A stretch of 47,401 nt of DNA from JACVRU01 sp040902725 (GCA_040902725.1 JBBDWU010000008.1:1-47401), one strand, 5' to 3'; shown: positions 32,100-40,159, numbered from the stretch's first letter. The notes: a model not told the origin generated them from the sequence alone. A program made the numbers and translations.

Positions 32100-33452
32100 G
32101 TGCGGAAGCTTTGGCTGGTCGGGATCGGCGGGATCGCCCTTGCGCTCGTGGCCGGGTCCGGCGCGCAGACCCTGGGCGCGGGCTCGTCCGCCCGCGCCTA
32201 CGCGATCAAGGTCGTCGTCCCGGGCCAGGCGGGGGCGCTCACCGGCTCGGTCGGGGCCCCGCCCGACGCGGTCGCCTTCGGGGCGGGCTTCTCCTATCCG
32301 GCCGACGGGAGCATCGTCACCAGTGGCCCGCTGACCGCGAGCGCTTCCGCAGCCGGTGACGACACCCGCGCGACGGCCGGCGCGTCGGCGGAGGTGCAGG
32401 CGCTCTCGCTCTTCGGCGGCGAGGTCTTTGCGGAGGCGGTGATTGCCCGCGCGAGCGCGCAAGCGACCCTGGGGAGCGCAACGGGCGACTTGTCCGGCGC
32501 CGCGGTCACACGCCTCCTGGTCCACGGCCAGCCCGTCGACACGTCAGCGGCTGGCGCACGGGTCGCGCTCGGCGACTGGGGCTACGCGATCGTGCTCGCC
32601 CAGGGAGCGGCCTCCAGTGCTGCCGGCTATCGCGGCTTTGTCACCGCGCTCGAGGTGCACTTGAACGCCGACCACGGCGGCCTCCCGGCGGGCAGCGCCA
32701 TCTACGTCGGCTACGCGGAAGCGGCCGCCGCCGCCGCCCCCGAGCTCGACGAGCCCTTCGGCCCGCCGATCACGACCTCGACTCGGCCGGTGCAGCCGGC
32801 AAACGACGCGAGCAACCGCCGACGGGGCGCTCAGCGTCGGCCGCTGCCCTTGCTCGACGTCAAGCTGACTCCGGGCGGCTACGTCTTCCCGGTCCACGGG
32901 CCGGCGTCGTTCGTGGACACCTTCGGGGCAGCTCGCGCCGTCGTCCAGTGGCACCACGGGCAGGACATCTTCGCGCCGCTCGGGGCACCGCTGCTCGCGG
33001 TCGCCGACGGAACCGTCTTCTCCGTCGGCTGGAACGACCTCGGCGGCTACCGGCTCTGGCTGCGCGACGTGAACGGGAACGAGTTCTACTACGCGCACCT
33101 CTCCGCGTTCTCGCCGCTCGCGCTCAACCGGACGCGCGTGCGCGCGGGCGACGTGCTCGGCTTCGTGGGCACGTCCGGTGACGCGGAAGGCACCTCGCCT
33201 CACCTCCACTTCGAGATCCACCCGGTCGGGCTGCTCGGCGCCGGCTACGACGGCGTGATCAACCCGTACCGGTATCTCCTCGCCTGGCGGCGGCTCGAGG
33301 ACATCCGGTTCATCCCCGGCGCCGCCTGGCTGCCCCCGCTCACGCCGTCGAGCGCACCACAGCCCGGCGCGTACCTGCTCTCGGTGAGCGACATCTCGTC
33401 GCTCTCCGGGCTCGAGCCCGGCTCGCTGCGGCGCGCGCTCGAGACTCCTTAG
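32100..33452 (+). CDS. secreted M23-family metallopeptidase (LytM domain)
   Basis: An exported protein of 450 residues. It has a signal peptide (KLWLVGIGGIALALVAG), an Ala/Gly-rich beta domain at about 35-210 (resembling choice-of-anchor type domains), a basic linker around NRRRGAQRR, and an M23 domain with HHGQD (His285, Asp289) and PHLHFEIHP (His368, His370), the zinc and catalytic residues. M23 enzymes cut peptidoglycan cross-bridges or act as amidase activators. The four residues of the metal site are intact, so activity is likely. The 3' end overlaps the next convergent gene by 4 bp. Confidence 0.9.
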   Translation: MRKLWLVGIGGIALALVAGSGAQTLGAGSSARAYAIKVVVPGQAGALTGSVGAPPDAVAFGAGFSYPADGSIVTSGPLTASASAAGDDTRATAGASAEVQALSLFGGEVFAEAVIARASAQATLGSATGDLSGAAVTRLLVHGQPVDTSAAGARVALGDWGYAIVLAQGAASSAAGYRGFVTALEVHLNADHGGLPAGSAIYVGYAEAAAAAAPELDEPFGPPITTSTRPVQPANDASNRRRGAQRRPLPLLDVKLTPGGYVFPVHGPASFVDTFGAARAVVQWHHGQDIFAPLGAPLLAVADGTVFSVGWNDLGGYRLWLRDVNGNEFYYAHLSAFSPLALNRTRVRAGDVLGFVGTSGDAEGTSPHLHFEIHPVGLLGAGYDGVINPYRYLLAWRRLEDIRFIPGAAWLPPLTPSSAPQPGAYLLSVSDISSLSGLEPGSLRRALETP

Positions 33453-33883
33453 CTCTCGGGCTGGCCGCCCTGCCCGTCGCCGCTCGCGTACCCGAACTCG
33501 TCGTCGGATCCGGACAGCGCCTCGCGTAGCCACTGCCGGGTCGTCGGGCCGGTGACCGGGTTGAAGAGCAGCGCCGCCGCGGCGCCCGCGATCAGGAGCA
33601 TCGAGTTCCGCGCCTTGTGGTCCTCCTTGCCCTGCAGCCGGTTCGCGGCCGCGCGGAGCTCGTCGATCGCCTTCTTCAGGTTGTCCTGAACGTCCTTGTC
33701 GGTGGCGGCCCGCATCGCGACTCCCGTCATGCCGCGGTCGCCGAACAGGTCGGCATAGGCGCCCCGGGCGGCCGTAAAGGCGTCGCGCACGTGGTCGCGC
33801 AGCTCCTCGTCGTGCATCGCCCGCTCGACGAAGGGCCTCGCCTCGGAAACGCGGTCCATCGCTGTGTCCATCTTCTTCGCCAT
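33449..33883 (-). CDS. small membrane-associated hypothetical protein
   Basis: A 144-residue protein: helical, charged N-terminal 95 residues, one hydrophobic span (MLLIAGAAAALLFNP) and an acidic/Gly-rich tail. No recognised catalytic motif. ATG 33883 has a clear ribosome-binding site, AAAGGA six bases upstream, unlike most leading genes here. It lies 61 bp downstream of lon on the same strand. A TAGGCT hexamer overlapping the lon stop could be its promoter. Confidence 0.75.
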   Translation of the reverse strand: MAKKMDTAMDRVSEARPFVERAMHDEELRDHVRDAFTAARGAYADLFGDRGMTGVAMRAATDKDVQDNLKKAIDELRAAANRLQGKEDHKARNSMLLIAGAAAALLFNPVTGPTTRQWLREALSGSDDEFGYASGDGQGGQPES

Positions 33884-33944
33884 TTCTCGTCCTTTCTGGG
33901 TTCGACCCGCGGCGTTCCCGTACCGCGGCGCTGCGAAACGAAGC

Positions 33945-36311
33945 CTACGCCTGCGCCGCGGCCCGCTCGCCCGCTGCCGTCAGCCGGCGCTCGCCGTCGG
34001 CGGCTCGTTCCTCGAAGGCGGCCGCCAGCACCTCGTGCGCGGAGTCCACGAGCACGAACTCGAGCTGCTCGCGGACCTCCTTCGGCAGCTCCTCGAGCTC
34101 GGGCTCGTTCTCCCGCGGCATGATGACCGTCGTCAGCCCCGCCCGCTGCGCCGCCAGCACCTTCTCGCGCAAGCCGCCGATCGGCAGCACCTGGCCCGTC
34201 AGCGTGATCTCCCCGGTCATGCCGACCTGCTCCGAGACCGGGCGGCCCGCCGCGAGCGACGCGATCGCGGTCGCGATCGTGACTCCCGCGGACGGCCCGT
34301 CCTTCGGCACCGCGCCCGCGGGCACGTGGACGTGGATGTCGTGGTCGCCGAACCAACGCTCGTCGAGGCCGAGGGTCGCCGCGTGGCTCCGTACCCACGA
34401 GTGGGCGGTCTGCGCCGACTCGCGCATGACGTCGCCGAGCTGGCCGGTGACGACGAGCCGCCCCCGGCCGGGATAGCCCGTGGCCTCGATGAACAGGACG
34501 TCGCCGCCGACCGGCGTGTAGGCGAGGCCGGTCGCCACCCCGGGATCCGCCGTCCGCTTGCGCACCTCGCCGGGGAAGCGCCGCGCGCCGAGCCAGGTGC
34601 GCACGCGCTTCTCGTCCAGCCGGACGCCCTTCGACCTGCCCTTGGCGATCTGCGTCGCCGCCTTGCGGCAGAGGTCGGCGATCCGCCGCTCCAGGTTCCG
34701 CAAGCCGGCCTCGCGCGTGTACTCCCTGATCACCAGCGTCAGGCCGCGCTCGGTGAAGCTCGCCTGGCGCGGCGTCAGGCCGTGCCCCTCGAGCTGCTTG
34801 GGGACGAGGAAGCGGCGCGCGATCTGCAGCTTCTCCTTCTCGGTGTAGCCCGAGAGCTGGATCACGTCCATGCGGTCGAGCAGCGGGGGCGGGATCGTCT
34901 CGATCTGGTTCGCGGTGCAGATGAAGAGCACCTTCGAGAGGTCGAACGGCAGGTCGAGGTAGTGGTCGCGGAACGAGGAGTTCTGCTCCGGGTCGAGCAC
35001 CTCGAGCATCGCGCTCGCCGGATCGCCTCGGAAGTCGGCGCCCAATTTGTCGATCTCGTCGATCAGGAAGACGGGATTGCGCGCGTCGGCGTCGCGCAGC
35101 GCTCGCAGGATCGTGCCGGGCATCGCGCCGATGTAGGTGCGCCGGTGGCCGCGAATCTCGGCCTCGTCGCGGACACCGCCTACGGAGATGCGGACGAACT
35201 TGCGGCCGAGGGTGCGGGCGATCGACTGCCCGAGCGACGTCTTGCCCACGCCGGGCGGGCCGACGAAGCAGAGAATGGGGCCCGAGAGCTCGTCCTTGAG
35301 CTTCGCCACCGCGAGGAACTCGAGGATGCGCTCCTTGACCTTCTCCAGGTCGTAGTGGTCCTCGTCGAGGAACTTCTGCGCGCGCCGAAGGTCGAGGTTG
35401 TCCTGCGTCTCCTCGCTCCACGGCAGCGTGATGATCCAGTCGAGGTAGGTGCGGATGACGCCGTACTCCGCGGCCGCGGGCGGCAGCTTCTCGAGCCGTG
35501 ACAGCTCGCGCCGCGCCGCGCGGTCGATCTCCTCGGGCAGCCCCAGCTCGTCCAACCGCGTCCGCAGCTCGTCGATCTCGGCCTGCTCGTCGTCGCCCTC
35601 GCCGAGCTCCTGCTGGATCGCCTTCAGCTGCTGGCGGAGGAAGAACTCGCGCTGGTTCTTCTCCATCTCCGACTGCACCTGCGACTGGATCTTCGAGCCG
35701 AGCTCCATCACCTCGAGCTCGCGGTTGAGGATCTTCGAGGACTCGCGCAGGCGTTCGCGGACGTTCACCATCTCCAGCAGCCGCTGCTTCTCGTCGGTCG
35801 GCAGGCGGAGCGCCGACGCGACCAGGTTGCAGAGCATGCTCGGGTCCTCCACGTTCGCCGCTGCGAGCTGGAGCTCCTCGGGGAGGTAGGGGACGAGCGC
35901 GATCACCCGGCCGAAGAGCGTCTGGACGTTGCGGGTCAGCGCCTCGACCTCGCGGCTCTCCTCGACCTCGTCGGGGACGTCGCTCACCTCGGCGACGAGG
36001 TAGGGCTCCTCGGAGACGGGCTTCTCGATGCGGATGCGGCGGAGACCCTGGACGAGGATGCGGAGCGTGCCGTCGGGGACGCGGATCAGCTTGTGCACCT
36101 CCGCAGCGGTTCCGACCTCGTAGAGATCGTCGAAGCCGGGCTGCTCGACGTCGGACTTGCGGGCCGTCACCAGGGCGACGACCTGGTCCTCGCCGGCGAC
36201 GACGTCGTCGACCAGCTTGATCGAGCGCTCCTGGCCGATTGCGAGCGGCGCGACCGAGTCGGGGAAGACCACGGTCTCCTTGAGCGGCAGAACGCGAAGG
36301 GTCTCGCTCAC
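33945..36311 (-). CDS. lon: ATP-dependent protease Lon
   Basis: The 788-residue LonA protease degrades damaged and regulatory proteins. It has an N-terminal substrate domain (LRVLPLKETVVFPDSVAPL), coiled coil (QREFFLRQQLKAIQQELG), AAA+ domain with Walker A GPPGVGKT and Walker B FLIDEIDK, and a C-terminal protease domain with Ser674 in KDGPSAG and Lys717 in LREKVLAA, the same 43-residue spacing as E. coli Ser679/Lys722. The GTG start overlaps the hsp20 stop (GTGA), so chaperone and protease are made from one transcript. Confidence 0.97.
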   Translation of the reverse strand: MSETLRVLPLKETVVFPDSVAPLAIGQERSIKLVDDVVAGEDQVVALVTARKSDVEQPGFDDLYEVGTAAEVHKLIRVPDGTLRILVQGLRRIRIEKPVSEEPYLVAEVSDVPDEVEESREVEALTRNVQTLFGRVIALVPYLPEELQLAAANVEDPSMLCNLVASALRLPTDEKQRLLEMVNVRERLRESSKILNRELEVMELGSKIQSQVQSEMEKNQREFFLRQQLKAIQQELGEGDDEQAEIDELRTRLDELGLPEEIDRAARRELSRLEKLPPAAAEYGVIRTYLDWIITLPWSEETQDNLDLRRAQKFLDEDHYDLEKVKERILEFLAVAKLKDELSGPILCFVGPPGVGKTSLGQSIARTLGRKFVRISVGGVRDEAEIRGHRRTYIGAMPGTILRALRDADARNPVFLIDEIDKLGADFRGDPASAMLEVLDPEQNSSFRDHYLDLPFDLSKVLFICTANQIETIPPPLLDRMDVIQLSGYTEKEKLQIARRFLVPKQLEGHGLTPRQASFTERGLTLVIREYTREAGLRNLERRIADLCRKAATQIAKGRSKGVRLDEKRVRTWLGARRFPGEVRKRTADPGVATGLAYTPVGGDVLFIEATGYPGRGRLVVTGQLGDVMRESAQTAHSWVRSHAATLGLDERWFGDHDIHVHVPAGAVPKDGPSAGVTIATAIASLAAGRPVSEQVGMTGEITLTGQVLPIGGLREKVLAAQRAGLTTVIMPRENEPELEELPKEVREQLEFVLVDSAHEVLAAAFEERAADGERRLTAAGERAAAQA

Positions 36312-36766
36312 TCCGCTTGCACCTCGATCGGCACGTTGACGGGCGACTGCGCCTTCTCCGCAAGCGGCAGGACGATGGTCAGCAGGCCGTTGCGGTAGGT
36401 GGCGGTCGCGTTCTCCACGTCCACGTCCTCGGCCACGTGGATCGTGCGCTCGAAGGGCCCGTAGTCGAGCTCCATCGCCTGGTAGCGGCCGGGGACGCGC
36501 GGGCGCCGGCGCACGCCGCGCACGACGAGCGCGCGCGGCGCCGCGTCGATCTGGACGTCTTCCGGCTCTACGCCGGCAAGCTCGACGACGACGGTGACGC
36601 AGGGCGGCTCGGCGCAGTAGTAGGCGTCCACTGCCGGCCGAAAGGAGCGGCGGGCTCCGGTCAGCCGCGGCACCTGCCAGAGATCGGAGAAGAGCTCCTC
36701 GATCTCGCTCTGCAGTCTGTCGATATCCCTGCGTCGAGCCACTTCAACAAGGTATACCGCGGGCAT
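36308..36766 (-). CDS. Hsp20-family small heat-shock protein
   Basis: A 152-residue alpha-crystallin chaperone that binds unfolding proteins. The ACD runs from about 45 to 145 and includes VTVVVELAGVEPEDVQID, FERTIHVAEDVD and YRNGLLTIVLPL. ATG 36766 has AGGAG about five bases upstream on the minus strand. This start is unusual because CATG also supplies the ATG of a possible plus-strand small gene. No CIRCE element or HAIR (CTTGAGT-N7-ACTCAAG) was seen upstream. It leads the hsp20-lon operon. Confidence 0.92.
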   Translation of the reverse strand: MPAVYLVEVARRRDIDRLQSEIEELFSDLWQVPRLTGARRSFRPAVDAYYCAEPPCVTVVVELAGVEPEDVQIDAAPRALVVRGVRRRPRVPGRYQAMELDYGPFERTIHVAEDVDVENATATYRNGLLTIVLPLAEKAQSPVNVPIEVQAE

Positions 36767-36908
36767 GAGTCTCCTGCGGCGAGCGCTGAAGATCGCGGCC
36801 GGCGCCCTCGCGGCGGTGCTCTACCTGTGGTTCGCAGGCGTGCGCAACGCGGCGCGCGCCAAGCGGAGTCGCGCTCGCCGAGCTCGTGCCCGAGCCAGCG
36901 CACCGTAG
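36765..36908 (+). CDS. possible 47-residue single-span membrane peptide
   Basis: The frame encodes one hydrophobic helix (IAAGALAAVLYLWFAGV) followed by a tail extremely rich in Arg (AKRSRARRARARASAP). This resembles small membrane proteins with a positive-inside tail, but Arg runs also arise by chance in G+C-rich antisense sequence. There is no good ribosome-binding site: AAGG is about 12 bases upstream. Its ATG shares CATG with hsp20 on the other strand, so the hsp20 promoter would lie within it. It may be spurious. Confidence 0.3.
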   Translation: MSLLRRALKIAAGALAAVLYLWFAGVRNAARAKRSRARRARARASAP

Positions 36909-36964
36909 CTGTGGGGCTTACCGGCCGCTTACAGACGCGAAACGACTTCGCAACACCACGCACG

Positions 36965-37046
36965 TAGGGTCGCGCCCATGCGCATCCTCGTCAGCCTCAC
37001 CGGCTTCCTCACCGTGCTGATCCTCGTTCTTCCCGTCCACCCGTAA
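36965..37046 (+). other. possible leaderless 22-residue hydrophobic peptide before rmlA
   Basis: TAGGGT at 36965-36970 ends 7 bases before ATG 36978, the spacing of the other leaderless genes. The frame encodes a 22-residue hydrophobic peptide (MRILVSLTGFLTVLILVL plus PVHP). Its TAA stop at 37044-37046 is the first half of the TAAACT -10 of rmlA. It could be a membrane peptide or a leader peptide. The remainder of the gap 36909-37057 holds a short inverted repeat GCGAA/TTCGC (36937-36951). Confidence 0.3.
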
Positions 37047-37049
37047 ACT
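37044..37049 (+). promoter_or_regulatory. -10 element of rmlA
   Basis: TAAACT ends 8 bases before the rmlA GTG (37058). No clear -35. Leaderless-type spacing. Confidence 0.45.
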
Positions 37050-37057
37050 CGGCGCCC

Positions 37058-37795
37058 GTGAAGGGCGTCATCCTGGCGGGCGGGAAGGGCACGCGGTTGT
37101 ATCCGCTGACGCGGATCACGAACAAGCACCTGCTGCCCATCTACGACCGGCCGATGGTCAACTACGCGGTCGAGGCGCTCGTGAACGCGGGCGTCGCCGA
37201 CCTGATGCTGGTCACCGGGGGCACGCATGCCGGCGAGTTCTTCCGCCTGCTCGGGAACGGCCACGAGCACGGCGTCGAACGGCTGCTCTACGCCTACCAG
37301 GAGGAGGAGGGCGGGATCGCGGACGCGCTCGCGCTCTCCGAGCGCTTCGTCGACCGCGAGCCGGTCGCCGTCATGCTCGCGGACAACGTCTTCGGCCGCT
37401 CGATCCGGCCGATGGTCGACAACTTCGGCGGCCAGCCGGAGGGCGCCCGGATCGTCCTCGCGCGCGAGGAGGACCCCGAGCACCTGCGGCACCTCGGCGT
37501 CGCCGAACTCGACGGCGACCGCGTCAAGGAGATCGTCGAGAAGCCGGCCGAGCCTGCCAGTCCGTTCGCCGTCACGGGCCTCTACTTCTACGACGCGGCG
37601 GTCTGGGACTTCCTGCCGAGCCTCACGCCCTCCGGCCGCGGCGAGCTGGAGATCACGGACGTGAACAACTGGTACGTCGGCCGCGGCGCGATGGAGTACG
37701 ACGTGCTGGAGGGGTTCTGGGGCGACGCCGGCGAGTCGATCGACGCCTACTACGCCGTCAACGACTACGTGCGCGCCAACGGAGCCAACGCGTGA
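37058..37795 (+). CDS. rmlA: glucose-1-phosphate thymidylyltransferase, short form
   Basis: RmlA joins dTTP and glucose-1-phosphate to dTDP-glucose, the first step to dTDP-L-rhamnose. The NTP-transferase signature GVILAGGKGTRLYPLT and KHLLPIYDRPM, AYQEEEGGIADAL, VMLADNVFG and FAVTGLYFYD are all present. It is 245 residues, about 45 short of typical RmlA; the missing part is the C-terminal allosteric region, so feedback by dTDP-rhamnose may be altered. The GTG start follows a TAAACT -10. Its stop overlaps rmlC (GTGA). Confidence 0.92.
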   Translation: MKGVILAGGKGTRLYPLTRITNKHLLPIYDRPMVNYAVEALVNAGVADLMLVTGGTHAGEFFRLLGNGHEHGVERLLYAYQEEEGGIADALALSERFVDREPVAVMLADNVFGRSIRPMVDNFGGQPEGARIVLAREEDPEHLRHLGVAELDGDRVKEIVEKPAEPASPFAVTGLYFYDAAVWDFLPSLTPSGRGELEITDVNNWYVGRGAMEYDVLEGFWGDAGESIDAYYAVNDYVRANGANA

Positions 37796-38247
37796 ACGTG
37801 ACGCGGATCCCCCTCCGCCGCTTCGAGGACGAGCGCGGCTGGTTCATGGAGCTGATGCGCGCCTCGGCGCTGCCGAAGCCGGTGCTGCAGTCGAACCTGG
37901 CCTACTCGAGGCAGGGGACGATCCGCGCGCTCCACTACCACGAGCGCGGCCAGGACGACCTCTTCGCCTGCGTGCAGGGCATGGTGCGCGTCGTCGTCCT
38001 CGACCGCGAGACCGGCGAGACGTTCTCCGAGGACATCGGCGACGATAACGCCATGGCGCTCTACATTCCGGGGACGTATGCGCACGGGTACGAGGCGCTG
38101 ACGGACTGCCTCTTCCTCTACCACGTGACCGAGGAGTACGACCCCGACGACCCCGACGAGCACGGCGTCCCCTGGGACGACCCGCGCGTGAAGCACCTCT
38201 GGAGCGCGACATCGCCGATCCTGTCGGAGCGGGACAAGACGTCCTGA
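37792..38247 (+). CDS. rmlC: dTDP-4-dehydrorhamnose 3,5-epimerase-like cupin
   Basis: RmlC epimerises dTDP-4-keto-6-deoxyglucose at C3 and C5. The 151-residue cupin has RGWFMELMR at the N-terminus, QSNLAYSRQGTIRALHYHE (the catalytic His lies in LHYH) and YIPGTYAHGYEAL. It is shorter than typical RmlC (about 180), lacking part of the C-terminus, but ends with the normal substrate-loop region (YDPDDPDEHGVPWDDP). GTG 37792 overlaps rmlA; its TGA overlaps the putative CTG start of rmlD. Confidence 0.9.
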   Translation: MNVTRIPLRRFEDERGWFMELMRASALPKPVLQSNLAYSRQGTIRALHYHERGQDDLFACVQGMVRVVVLDRETGETFSEDIGDDNAMALYIPGTYAHGYEALTDCLFLYHVTEEYDPDDPDEHGVPWDDPRVKHLWSATSPILSERDKTS

Positions 38248-39014
38248 TCACCGGCGCGGGCGGCCAGCTCGGCCGCGCCCTCGCCGAGGCCTTTCCGGAG
38301 GCGCGCGGGCTCACGCGGGCCCAGTGGGACGTCACCCAGCCGCCGCCGCTGCTGGTGTCCCCGGAGCTGGTGCTGCACGCCGCGGCCTGGACCGACGTCG
38401 ACGGTGCCGAGGACGACCCGCAGGGGGCGGCGGCCGTCAACGTCGGGGGAACGCACAACGTCGCCGCGCTCGGCGCGCCGCTCGTCTACTTCTCCTCCGA
38501 CTACGTCTTCGACGGCCGGAAGCAGGAGCCGTACGTCGAGTCGGACGGCGCGAACCCGCTCTCCGCCTACGGCCGCTCGAAGTACCACGGCGAGGGCGCC
38601 GCGGGCACGAGCGCGTGGATCGTCCGCACGTCAGGCCTGTTTGCGCCCTGGGGCGAGAACTTCGTGCGCACGATGCTGCGCCTGGGCGCCGAGCGCGACG
38701 AGGTCGCCGTCGTCGAGGACCAGCGCACCGTCCCGACCTACGTCCCGCACTTCGCGGCGGCGATGCGGGACCTGGTGACGCTGCCGCAGGGGATCTGGCA
38801 CGTCACCGCCGAGGGCGACTGCACCTGGGCCGAGTTCGCCGAGGCGATCTTCAAGGAGGCCGGGATCGAGTGCCGCGTGCGGCGCGTGACGAGCGCGGAG
38901 CTCGGCCGCCCAGCGCAGCGGCCCGCCTACTCGGTGCTGCGGAGCGAGAAAGACGCACCGGTCCTGCCGCACTGGCGCGAGGGCCTGCGCGAGTGCGTGG
39001 GCGCACTAAGCTAG
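38244..39014 (+). CDS. rmlD: dTDP-4-dehydrorhamnose reductase, apparent CTG start
   Basis: RmlD reduces dTDP-4-keto-L-rhamnose to dTDP-L-rhamnose. The SDR protein has the NAD(P)H motif ITGAGGQLGRAL at its very N-terminus, LHAAAWTDVDGAE, FSSDYVFDG and the YGRSKYHGE (Y-x3-K) active site. The first ATG in frame (38355) would delete the cofactor motif. No ATG, GTG or TTG occurs between it and sequence deep inside rmlC. CTG 38244-38246 makes a CTGA overlap with the rmlC stop and gives 256 residues; a further CTG at 38199 would give 15 more. The protein is compact compared with 280-300-residue relatives. Confidence 0.9.
   Translation: MITGAGGQLGRALAEAFPEARGLTRAQWDVTQPPPLLVSPELVLHAAAWTDVDGAEDDPQGAAAVNVGGTHNVAALGAPLVYFSSDYVFDGRKQEPYVESDGANPLSAYGRSKYHGEGAAGTSAWIVRTSGLFAPWGENFVRTMLRLGAERDEVAVVEDQRTVPTYVPHFAAAMRDLVTLPQGIWHVTAEGDCTWAEFAEAIFKEAGIECRVRRVTSAELGRPAQRPAYSVLRSEKDAPVLPHWREGLRECVGALS
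39007..39012 (+). promoter_or_regulatory. -10 element of rmlB
   Basis: TAAGCT at the very end of rmlD lies 8 bases before the rmlB GTG. It suggests that rmlB has its own leaderless transcript in addition to read-through from rmlA-C-D. Confidence 0.4.
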
Positions 39015-39020
39015 GCGGCC

Positions 39021-40007
39021 GTGAGGGTCCTCGTAACCGGCGGGGCGGGCTTCATCGGCTCGCACTTCGTCAAGCGCCTGCTCGCGGCCGGCGAGCGCGT
39101 CGCCGTCCTCGACAAGCTCACCTATTCGGGCAACCGGGCGAACCTCGAGGGCTGCGACGCCGACTTCCTGGAGGGCGACATCTGCGACCCGGCCGCGGTC
39201 GCCGAGGCCGCGGCGGGCTGCGACGCGATCGTCAATTTCGCCGCGGAGACCCACGTCGACCGCTCCATCTCCTCGCCGGGGGACTTCATCCTCACCGACG
39301 TCCTCGGTACGCAGGTCCTGCTCGAGCAGGCGCGGGCGGGGGCGATCGGCCGCTTCGTGCAGGTCTCGACGGACGAGGTCTACGGCGACCTCGAGGGCGG
39401 CGGGAAGTCGCGCGAGGACGATCCGCTGCGGCCCTCGAGCCCGTACAGCGCCTCCAAGGCCGGCGGCGACCTCCAGGTGCTCGCGTACGTCCGCACCTAC
39501 CGGCTCGACGCGTCGGTGACGCGCGGGGCGAACACCTACGGGCCGAACCAGTATCCGGAGAAGCTCGTGCCGCTCTTCGTCACGAACGCGCTCGACGGCG
39601 AGCCGCTCCCGCTTTACGGCGACGGCCGCCAGGTGCGCGAGTGGCTCCACGCCGACGACCACTGCGCGGCGATCGACCTCGTCCTGAGGCAGGGCGAGGC
39701 GGGCGGGATCTACAACGTCGGCGGCGAGGAGCACGAGAACCTCGACGTCGCCCGCCGCATCGTCGCCCTCAGCGGCGCCGACGAGTCTCTGTTCCGGCAC
39801 GTCGACGACCGGCCCGGGCACGACCGGCGCTACGCCCTCGACGACGTCCGCCTCCGGGAGCTGGGGTGGGCGCCCGCCATCGGCTTCGAGGAAGGGCTCG
39901 CGGCAACCGTCGAGTGGTATCGCGAGCACCGCTCGTGGTGGGAGCCGATCAAGTCCGGCGAGTTCCGCGCGTACTACGAGCAGCAGTACGCAGCGCGTTT
40001 GCGCTAA
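39021..40007 (+). CDS. rmlB: dTDP-glucose 4,6-dehydratase
   Basis: RmlB converts dTDP-glucose to dTDP-4-keto-6-deoxyglucose, the second step of the rhamnose pathway. The 328-residue SDR enzyme has GGAGFIGSHFVKRLL (NAD), NFAAETHVDRSI, the catalytic VSTDEVYGDL (Thr-Asp-Glu) and YSASKAGGD (Tyr-x3-Lys), TRGANTYGPNQYPEK and the substrate site WLHADDHC. With rmlA, C and D it completes dTDP-L-rhamnose synthesis, whose product is normally used for wall polysaccharide. GTG 39021 is the natural start. Two hairpins follow the stop directly. Confidence 0.96.
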   Translation: MRVLVTGGAGFIGSHFVKRLLAAGERVAVLDKLTYSGNRANLEGCDADFLEGDICDPAAVAEAAAGCDAIVNFAAETHVDRSISSPGDFILTDVLGTQVLLEQARAGAIGRFVQVSTDEVYGDLEGGGKSREDDPLRPSSPYSASKAGGDLQVLAYVRTYRLDASVTRGANTYGPNQYPEKLVPLFVTNALDGEPLPLYGDGRQVREWLHADDHCAAIDLVLRQGEAGGIYNVGGEEHENLDVARRIVALSGADESLFRHVDDRPGHDRRYALDDVRLRELGWAPAIGFEEGLAATVEWYREHRSWWEPIKSGEFRAYYEQQYAARLR

Positions 40008-40025
40008 GGCATCGCTTGCGATGCC
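40008..40025. terminator. 8-bp hairpin directly after rmlB
   Basis: GGCATCGC (40008-40015) and GCGATGCC (40018-40025) form a perfect stem with a tiny loop, starting at the base after the rmlB TAA. There is no T-tract. Together with the next hairpin it is the best candidate terminator of the rml operon. Confidence 0.55.
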
Positions 40026-40032
40026 GCCATCA

Positions 40033-40059
40033 GGACGCGCGGGCTTTGCCCGTGCGTCC
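40033..40059. repeat. 12-bp hairpin; copy B of the dispersed GGGCTTYGCCC element
   Basis: GGACGC-G-CGGGC (40033-40044) pairs with GCCCG-T-GCGTCC (40048-40059) around TTT, with one G-T wobble. Bases 40036-40057 match 13007-13028 at 19 of 22 positions. The rest of the gap (40060-40159) is relatively A-rich (GAAAACAAACGG) and carries TAGCCT at 40141-40146, a possible -10 for the next gene. Confidence 0.55.
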
Positions 40060-40159
40060 GTCTGCAATGACCGGTCGAGCCGCTTGAGTCGAAAACAAAC
40101 GGTCGAAGTAAAGAAGGCGGTCGCGCGCCGCTTTATCCGCTAGCCTCGGACCGGGTCAG

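Noticed and set aside
33727..36363. Long frame in another register on the same strand as lon and hsp20
   Set aside because: Shadow of lon: Arg-rich, no motifs, while lon is complete and full-length in the correct frame.
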